From positions 13,656,040-13,720,039 of the forward strand of contig NC_045145.1 in NCBI RefSeq assembly GCF_008831285.2: a DNA stretch of 64,000 nucleotides. The letters run 5' to 3'. Below are positions 57,101 through 64,000 of the stretch, in pieces; position 1 is the stretch's first letter, and each line of letters opens with the position of its first letter. The notes under the pieces were generated by a model. It ran no database searches. It had not been told where the DNA came from and saw only the letters and a program-made list of their open reading frames with translations. This stretch comes from Nymphaea colorata. Taxonomy: Eukaryota > Streptophyta > Magnoliopsida > Nymphaeales > Nymphaeaceae. Both the position numbers and the translations under genes were made by a program.

Positions 57101-60100
57101 TTATAGTAAACAAAATACCATAGGTACTATTGCACAGGTAGATAGCAGGCTTTAGAATGGTTGCCTTTCAAATGCATCCTGTTCATAAAAAACTTCGAGA
57201 AGCATGCAGACAAAATTGCCTTCTTATTTTTCCTTTTAATCTCACAGTCGTTGAATTCTAATGAGAAGTTTACAAGGAGAAACTATGAAAAGTTTAGAAG
57301 GAGAAACAGCAAATTTGTATAATGGAACAGAGTAGTTACAAATTTCACTTGGTCAGAATCCTCCCAACTCCTAAGCACTTCATAAATAAGTAATTTTTTT
57401 AATAGAATGACAATGACTAACAAAGAGAAGTACATGAATTGGGAGAAGTGAATCTCTAACATATAAAAATCATGAACAATACATATAAATAACATGCATT
57501 CAGGCTATACCTTGTCCGTACCAAGATATCGAACAATGTTCTGGTGTTCAAATTGACTCAACAGAGCAACTTCCTGAAAGGCAGAAAGTTGCAAAATATG
57601 ATGAAAGATTGAAAGAAACATATTTCTTTCTATTACGAAGCACAGTCCCAACTGCTCAAGTAACATTCTTTGTGAGAAATGAGATTTGAATTACATGTTC
57701 AAGTAGACTAAGTTGGTCCTTGCCACCTTGACCATGGAGTGAAACTTCTTTTACCGCAAAGAAAAAGCCATCACTGAAAAAGAGCAGAGTTGTAAGCATG
57801 TATTATATAATGTCTCCTTTAAGACAACTTAATGAAATGTCAGTTGAAAAAAATAAAATGAGAAGGAAGAAATGTCTTTGTCAGAAGGACACATATGAAG
57901 CAACAAAATACAGACAACCTTTAACAGTTCATAAAATAAAAAGGTTCACATATCTAATAGCACAAGCATCTTATTTGTTAACCAATTACCGAAGCACAAA
58001 AGCAACAAATCAGCATTACTTTATCTCGAATAATTAATTCGTTACTTCCACAAGTTGAGTAAGTACAAATAGAAGGGACGGAGGCGAGCATCACCAATTC
58101 CACAAAAGACAACCCTATGATAGGTAAGTCACGTTAGCAAATGTTTCACAAGATTCTTTCTTTCGTATGTGACATGGACACTTGCAAAATGGCAAGGTGC
58201 CCTTGTCAATATGACCGAACACAGGTATGGGTGCAAATGTGGATACGGCTTGGGTGCAGCTCTGACCATGTCAAGTGCCGTCAATGCACACAAAGCCGAA
58301 TCTGCCCAATTTCGGAGTCGGTGAATTCTGTCCTAGTCCAAAATTGTCCAAAATTTAGGGCTTTTGTTTCTTAGGTTCATCATCTATATACATGCAAACA
58401 GTCGAAGGCTGTTTCTGCACAGAAAAAACTTCCATCAGTTTCTGTCTTTGGGTTCCAGCATATGGCAACCTTCTTTGGCAAGCAAAGGGTTTATTTGATG
58501 AGGCAGCGACTTTCTCCAGCGAATGCACTCTTCTCCAGTCAGTTTTCTCGCCCTTTTTTCCTTTCTTCAATTGCCAGTGTTCCAAGAAGAACCCACTTGC
58601 TGTTCTTCTTTCATTTTTTAAGTTTTTCTTCTTTTCTCGAGCTCTCTTTTCCGCTATATATCTCTGTTTCTCACTCTTTCTCTGTATCTCCATCTCCACA
58701 TTAGCACATGCTACAAAAGAAATCATCACTTTATGCAATACTCGACTCCAATGTATGGGTGCAGTAAACTGCATCTGTTCACTAAACCTATGCTGTTTAA
58801 GATGTCTTGCCTCCAGACCCCCAGGATTGATGAACAGATAAGTTGCTTAACAATGATGCCCTATGTTCCAGTGTTCTTTTCCTCATATGTCAAGGCTGCC
58901 ATCAACTTACAAGTACTTGGGAGGGAGTGAGGTACATACATCAAAAGACATCTTCTCAGGAGATTCTAAAGCCGCCTTGCCAAATTCCGAAACTCAAAGA
59001 ACAAAAGTTTTTTACAAAAAAAAAAGTCACTTTGTGCACTCGACTACCAGGTACTGATCGCTTAACGTTCTTAGAGGGGTACATGTTCCGAGGAAAGCAG
59101 TTATAGTTTTCATCGGGACTACCGTGTGCACTCGCCTAAAGCAAAGATTAAGATGAAGGTACGGAATTTAGGTGCAAATCTAGGACCCAAAGGTGAGGGT
59201 ACTATTCACCTGTCTCTAGACGTGAAGGTGCTAGCCATGGGGTTGGGCATGACGAAGCCAAAATCAACCACCGGATTAATGAATTATCGCCTCATAGGCC
59301 GTGGATCAGTAAAAGCACTTACTTGCTGATTCCTTCATATACCACGCCAAACGATCCGCTCCCAAGAATTCCTCCTCGCTGCCACGACTTTATCTCGCGC
59401 TTGAATCTCGCATTTGGTGATACAAAAAACGTTGGGGACTCTGTCGTTGTGCTTGACGCATCATCGCCGTCGTTCGAAGTTGAGAACGAGCAGCAGGCTG
59501 CAAGGACGGCACTCTGGCGCGGTACTTCCTCACTCTCTCGCTCCAGATCTGAAACCGCCTCTTCCTTCTCCTCTATCTCACCTTTGGTCTCCCATGACTC
59601 CCTCACTCCGTCCTTGTCCTCCTCCCTGCCAATCATACCTGATCTCAAGGAACGTTTACTCATCACCATCGACGGCGTCGGAGGTGCAGGGACGAACACC
59701 GGCGGCCTGAACCCCTTGATCCCATTCTCTGGACGTGAAGTTCGGGACGGCAACGCCGAAACCGGCAACTTGTCCACCGGACCCGCCGTCCCCCGTCTTC
59801 CTGAGACCCTATCTTTCCCATCCGCGACCGCAGGCCTCTCCAACCTATCGACCCTGGTTTCCTGCCGGGTCCGTGCCATCTCCATTTTGTCCTCCAAATT
59901 GAACCCAAGTCGCGAGGTCGGAGGAGTGTCGTAGCCCATCCTGCTCGCCTTCCACTCTTCGAGAGGTATGCCGAAATCATCCGCACAAGAAACCCCAATC
60001 TTCTCGCAGACAGCCTCAAAATCTCCGTCGGCAACGCGGAAGCTAGTGATTTCCGGGTGCAGCGCTACGTCAGAATCACGAAACCGACTGTGCCGCGCGG

Positions 60101-60347
60101 GCGACGACGCCGGCGAAGGCGAGAAGGAGGAGGCGTCATAGTCGATGTTATTGAATGCGTTCAGCCGGTCTAACCGGCGAGTCGGCCCGCGATGGTTCCT
60201 CGACTCCGCGGGCATTGACAAGCTTCCCTCCCCCTCCCTCCCCTTCCCCGCCTTATCTCCTCCGAAAAGCAGCGAAATCATGTAATTAGGGGACGGTCGT
60301 TGTCTTTCTCGCACCGCCATCATGGACCAAATCCCATCGTCTTGCAC
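54163..60347 (-). CDS. MEKK1-type MAP kinase kinase kinase
   Basis: Eight exons on the minus strand in frame: 60347-59323, 57773-57695, 57573-57511, 56539-56382, 55377-55302, 55212-55153, 55029-54922, 54363-54163; 589 aa (Arabidopsis MEKK1: 608). The regulatory N-terminus, all in exon 1, keeps the family pattern 'TRRLDRLNAFNNIDYDASS' and 'ITSFRVADGDFEAVCEKIGV'. The kinase domain runs from about residue 323: Gly loop GSGSFG (329-334), ATP-binding Lys350 (AVKEV), helix-C Glu369, catalytic HRDIKCANI (Asp443), DFG (Asp461), 'SCKGSAYWMAPE' activation segment, 'ADIWSLGCTVLEM'. All key residues are present, so it should be active. The family phosphorylates MAPK kinases (MKK1/2, MKK4/5 in Arabidopsis) in immune and stress signalling. 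In exon 6 an inner AG would drop five residues; the outer acceptor fits family length. Start may instead be the Met at 60323 or 60320. Confidence 0.93.
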
Positions 60348-63300
60348 ACAGAACGGTGCAGCGATGTCTAATTCGCGAGTCAGGCCTCCCCCAAAATTGG
60401 CCAGAAAGAAACAAGGGGAGATGGAAAAGGGCCAAGAAAGAGAGCAGAGAAGAAAGCCGAGCGCAAGAAATATCCAGAAATCCAGAGCAAACCGGCAAAC
60501 GACAGCCAGAGGTTCAAGACAAAAACAGAGGGAGAGGTGGACCAGAAAAGAGGACGCTTATTCAAAGCGTGACCATCGAGTTACCGATCACTTTTCGACG
60601 ATTGCAACATGAAATCGACACAAATTCCAGTGCCTCCCCAACTGTAAAGTCCATGGGCCGGTGCGAATCCCCAAGCAGAGAGAGAGAGAGTCGTCAGGGT
60701 GCCATGAAAATGGCGCAACGCAATTGTAACTCCGCAGTGGCTGCCGCCACATTACCACGCCGTCCCATTCTTTTGCCGTCACTAGGGACCGCGCTCCGTT
60801 CAAAGCACGCGTCGAAACGTAAAGTAAAAATGCATCCAACTAGCTATTGTTATCTCCTTTACAAACAAATATGAAATGCTCGGTTCGAAAGTTTTCTTCA
60901 CAGGAGCGTGCGCTTGAGTTGTTTGCTTTTTGGTATATGGTCCCTCGATCAGGAAAATGTCGTCTTGGCATATTCTCTGTAAATCAGAAAATTGTCCTCT
61001 TCCCTATTTTCTTTATTTACGATGGGCTCGACGTTGGTCCCCGCCGGCCGAAACTTCCTTCCACCATCACTCCGCGTGGAAAAGCGGCCCAACGGAAACG
61101 ATTGGATGAGAAAGGAGGGGCATTATGTTTTTCCTCCTCCCTCTTCTACTTTTGTAAGAAGCCCGTTTTAAACAATTCGTTGAGAGTAAACTCTACTCGA
61201 AGCCTTGACTTTCTTCAACTCCTTAAAAAACGCGATATTGTTTGTCCTGAGAATGAAACGCCTCTTTTCTCGAGCTTATTACACGAACAAATCATCGCAT
61301 TGGAAGGAGCTTTTTGAGTTCAATTGCACGAGGAAACTGCACAGGTTTCTCGTGAAACTAAAGTCATTTCCGGAGTTTATTACACGAAGGAACTGGAGTT
61401 GGATCGACTGCTTTTAGGATGACATCTTACAAAGTCGGAAGGTTTTGTGTATCATAGACTGATGCATGTTTCTTTGTTGGTGAGGGCATTTATCATTCAC
61501 AATAAATGAGGAGCTACGGGGCCGTTGTTGATAACATGAAAGGTTTGCATGCCATGCCAAGTTTTTCCCAAGAAAAGAAAGAGGGGTTTAAAGCTCAGCA
61601 GCTTCCACTGAAATTTAAAATTAGTACTAAAACAGAACAATTTACCCCAAAAATTTTTTTGTGTTCTTTTGAGTTGATCCACCTTTTGACATTGCAATGA
61701 AATCGCTCGCGTATAGTCAGTTGAGTTTCGGAAAATAAATAAAATTGTATATAAGTCCTTAGTATTTCTCTCACTCGTGTTATTCTTCAATGCGCCAATT
61801 GATTAAAAAGAAGAGGTACATGGTGCATCTAATTATAGCGCCAAAAACCTTTCCCTGCCGTTGAAGAAGATCTCCACTCCTTTTAATTATAGCGCCAAAA
61901 AACCATTCCCCTGAAATAGGAAAAAGGGAAACTGCTCATCTTTATTGAATAAAAGGCATGGAATGCTCCCCCAGCAGTTTGATGCGGAGAGAGGAAAAAG
62001 AAACTTGGCAGCACCCATCCTTCCGTTCAGAAATAAATTGCATTATGTAGTTTAAATCCGAGTACAGATTGAAATTGCATATAACATATATGAATATGGG
62101 TCTGGGTCAAAATCACGAGAGAAGATGAGGTTAAATCCACGTGTTCTTCTCCTTTACGCCTGGCGTGTGAACATGACAACGAAGCAATGACCCAGATTTC
62201 TGTTAGGCCTGGAATCAGGCCAACCACCACTCTCGCAGGCTTGCACCCAGCAATGTGCCTCACCCCAAGCTTGGCTGTTCATGCCGTTCTTCTTCTAACC
62301 AAATGGTGGCCTTTCATAACCCACGTAAGTTGGAGAGATGAATCGATCGAGGCTGCATAACCTTTTAAGCTGCTACCAAAATTCTTAACCTAAAAAAGCT
62401 CAAATACTCTGTCTGAATCCGAGCATACATGAAGTCACTCACGCATTCAGCAAGAGTGTTCGCGCCGTTCATAAAAGTGTTCAAATACTGCTTCATGTGT
62501 AGACCATGTCCAGTTAAAAAAAAAAAAAACTTCGTGTCCATTCAGACCGCAAATTCATTATTTCCTGTTGATTAATGGCCTTCTACGCTTAGAAAATCCC
62601 CGACCAGCTATTTCATGTCCTTTCAAGGCGCTAAGGAAAATGTAAAACGGAACAAAGACATGTACATTGCGTGAAAGCATAGTACCTTAATTTACAAGAC
62701 CAATGACCAAGGCTTCCTAGTTCCAAAACTTGCATGTTCAACCAAAACAAGTTTCGTGATATACCAGAAGCCAGAAGGCCATGGCAAGGTGAAGCCATCA
62801 TCGATATCAACCAAACCAATTCAACAGCAACTGGAATACGAGCATTATACGAACTGCCGTCTACCATTCCCGAATCCTCAATAACGATCAAGTAATATAA
62901 TCAAATATCTAGCTTTTATGAGGAATTAAACTCAGACGGAAAATATCCAACGGAAATTGCGTTCTACTCCAGGAAACTCAGCAAATTGCAGAAAATAACT
63001 ATAATGGAAAGAAACACTGCATGCATCCTCCAACTTCAAAATGTCATCATAGGGTAAGACTCTGGACTAACTGCTCCGATACACAAAAAGAAAAAAGTTC
63101 GTAGATGGGTATGTCATACAACATTTGGCCCCATGTGCCACGAACAAGAAAGCCCCCACACCTTGGCATGACAAAAATGGAAGAGGTTGCCCTGGTTAGA
63201 CCGCACGCTTGTCATGCCTGGACCAACATGCACTTCAAAGCAGATACATGACTATGAAGACTAATATTTCTCGTTCATCAATAATGAATCTGGAAGAACT

Positions 63301-63400
63301 GAATGCAGCAGCACATAGATTACTGAGCAATCAATGTAAAACTTATTCATTGATAAAAGGGTCCACATACAAATTACAGTAACATCAATCACAATAGTCT
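60348..63400. other. Spacer upstream of the MAPKKK gene
   Basis: Immediately upstream is GA-rich sequence likely to be the kinase promoter and leader. Frames up to 172 aa on the + strand at 60.3-60.9 kb are basic, low in complexity and overlap frames on the other strand. 61-63.3 kb holds nothing I recognise. A near-duplicated string (AATTATAGCGCCAAAAA) occurs at about 61831 and 61887. Confidence 0.45.
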
Positions 63401-63447
63401 TCATCTATTCCCACCAAGTCTGCGTGCAAGTTGCCAGTCCTTCGCCA
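63401..63447 (-). CDS. Possible last exon of a minus-strand gene running in from the right
   Basis: After a pyrimidine-rich tract and a TTTGTAG acceptor, the minus strand encodes AKDWQLARRLGGNR followed by TGA at 63403. The peptide reads like a conserved basic C-terminus, and the AT-rich sequence after it could be 3' UTR. Only 15 codons are visible, no family was recognised, and I could not confidently place the exon before it in the remaining 550 bases. Confidence 0.25.
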
Positions 63448-64000
63448 CTACAAATCACACAAACCAGTTACAGCAAAATTGAGCAGAGTTACACAACAAA
63501 ATTGAAAAGCCAAATATCGTAACTAAAGCAGACACAAGATTCCAAAACTAACAAGTAACTTCCGTTCTCAGCACAAGAACATCAGGCACATGCAAAGATA
63601 TCTCAGTTACCCTTCAAAGCCTTTGATTAGAGGTTACCAAGATACTTTAGATATATCATGGATATTAGTGTTAATGGATTAATCACCTTCCATCTTCCAT
63701 AACAAAATTCACATGCAAAAAAGAAGAAACAGGACCGAAGGAGGCTTTCAAAATTCACGTCATTAGACAGATTTGTCAATCCTATCTCAAATCACTCTCT
63801 CAATTGTTGTGAACAGAGTAATATATGGAAGTATCCATACAAACCATGAAGTCAAATCATGGAAAAGGCGAAAAGCATTAGTAGTTTCAAAAGCTGACCA
63901 CACAGAGAAAATAAAAGACAGCCTTTCTCTAGCTGGCACCTGTCACTTGGCATGCCATGTTATAGCAAATGCATGTCATCTCATGATTCTCATCAATGTG

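Noticed and set aside
58355..58841. Frames of about 140-149 aa on both strands
   Set aside because: They lie inside intron 1 of the kinase gene, between two exons that join in phase, and lack motifs.
59323..59934. 203-aa open frame on the + strand
   Set aside because: It is antisense to exon 1 of the MEKK1-like kinase, which has clear family motifs on the minus strand; the high GC of that exon keeps the opposite frame open.
60322..60874. 172-aa basic + frame upstream of the kinase
   Set aside because: GA-rich promoter-type sequence, low complexity, overlapped by minus-strand frames.

Overview
This is nuclear DNA of a land plant, most likely a flowering plant. The evidence is AT-rich DNA, genes split into many small exons by GT-AG introns (some of 3-4 kb), frequent (TA)n and (GA)n tracts, decayed transposon pieces, and gene families known only from plants (CPR5, a group IIb WRKY factor, a DUF4094-type galactosyltransferase, a MEKK1-type kinase). 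The species cannot be told from the sequence. I rebuilt exon structures by reading splice sites and phases by eye. Exon ends are therefore predictions, but every multi-exon model below stays in frame throughout and gives a protein of plausible family length.

Layout. 1-5700 (+): 3' end of a gene whose last exons resemble the C-terminus of a plant PHD-finger protein. 5701-8693: 3' UTR and spacer. 8694-9335 (-): single-exon gene for a small basic plant protein of unknown function. 9456-17041: about 7.6 kb with no gene I can support. 17042-22605 (-): CPR5, six exons, about 630 aa, with a TATA-like promoter near 24.18 kb. 24.2-30.4 kb: spacer with a LINE remnant and TA tracts. 30407-35168 (+): WRKY group IIb factor (WRKY72/61/9-like), five exons, 496 aa. 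37297-42013 (-): beta-1,3-galactosyltransferase, eleven exons, 391 aa. 42.0-47.2 kb: spacer with a probable MITE and an unexplained small ORF. 47207-51185 (-): calponin-homology-like protein with a long acidic/serine-rich region and a C-terminal membrane anchor. 54163-60347 (-): MEKK1-type MAP kinase kinase kinase, eight exons, 589 aa. 60.3-64 kb: mostly spacer, with a possible last exon of another minus-strand gene near 63.4 kb.

The genes are independent transcription units, not an operon. Three of them (CPR5, the WRKY factor and the MEKK1-like kinase) belong to families acting in plant immunity and programmed cell death. They lie within about 43 kb, which is the most notable functional pattern here. 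I found no CRISPR array, no complete transposon, no convincing tRNA or rRNA gene, and nothing I would call a new biological system. The items most worth checking are splice-level oddities (a 36-nt microexon and a NAGNAG acceptor in CPR5, and a stop codon overlapping a splice donor in the calponin-homology-like gene) and the immune-gene neighbourhood.
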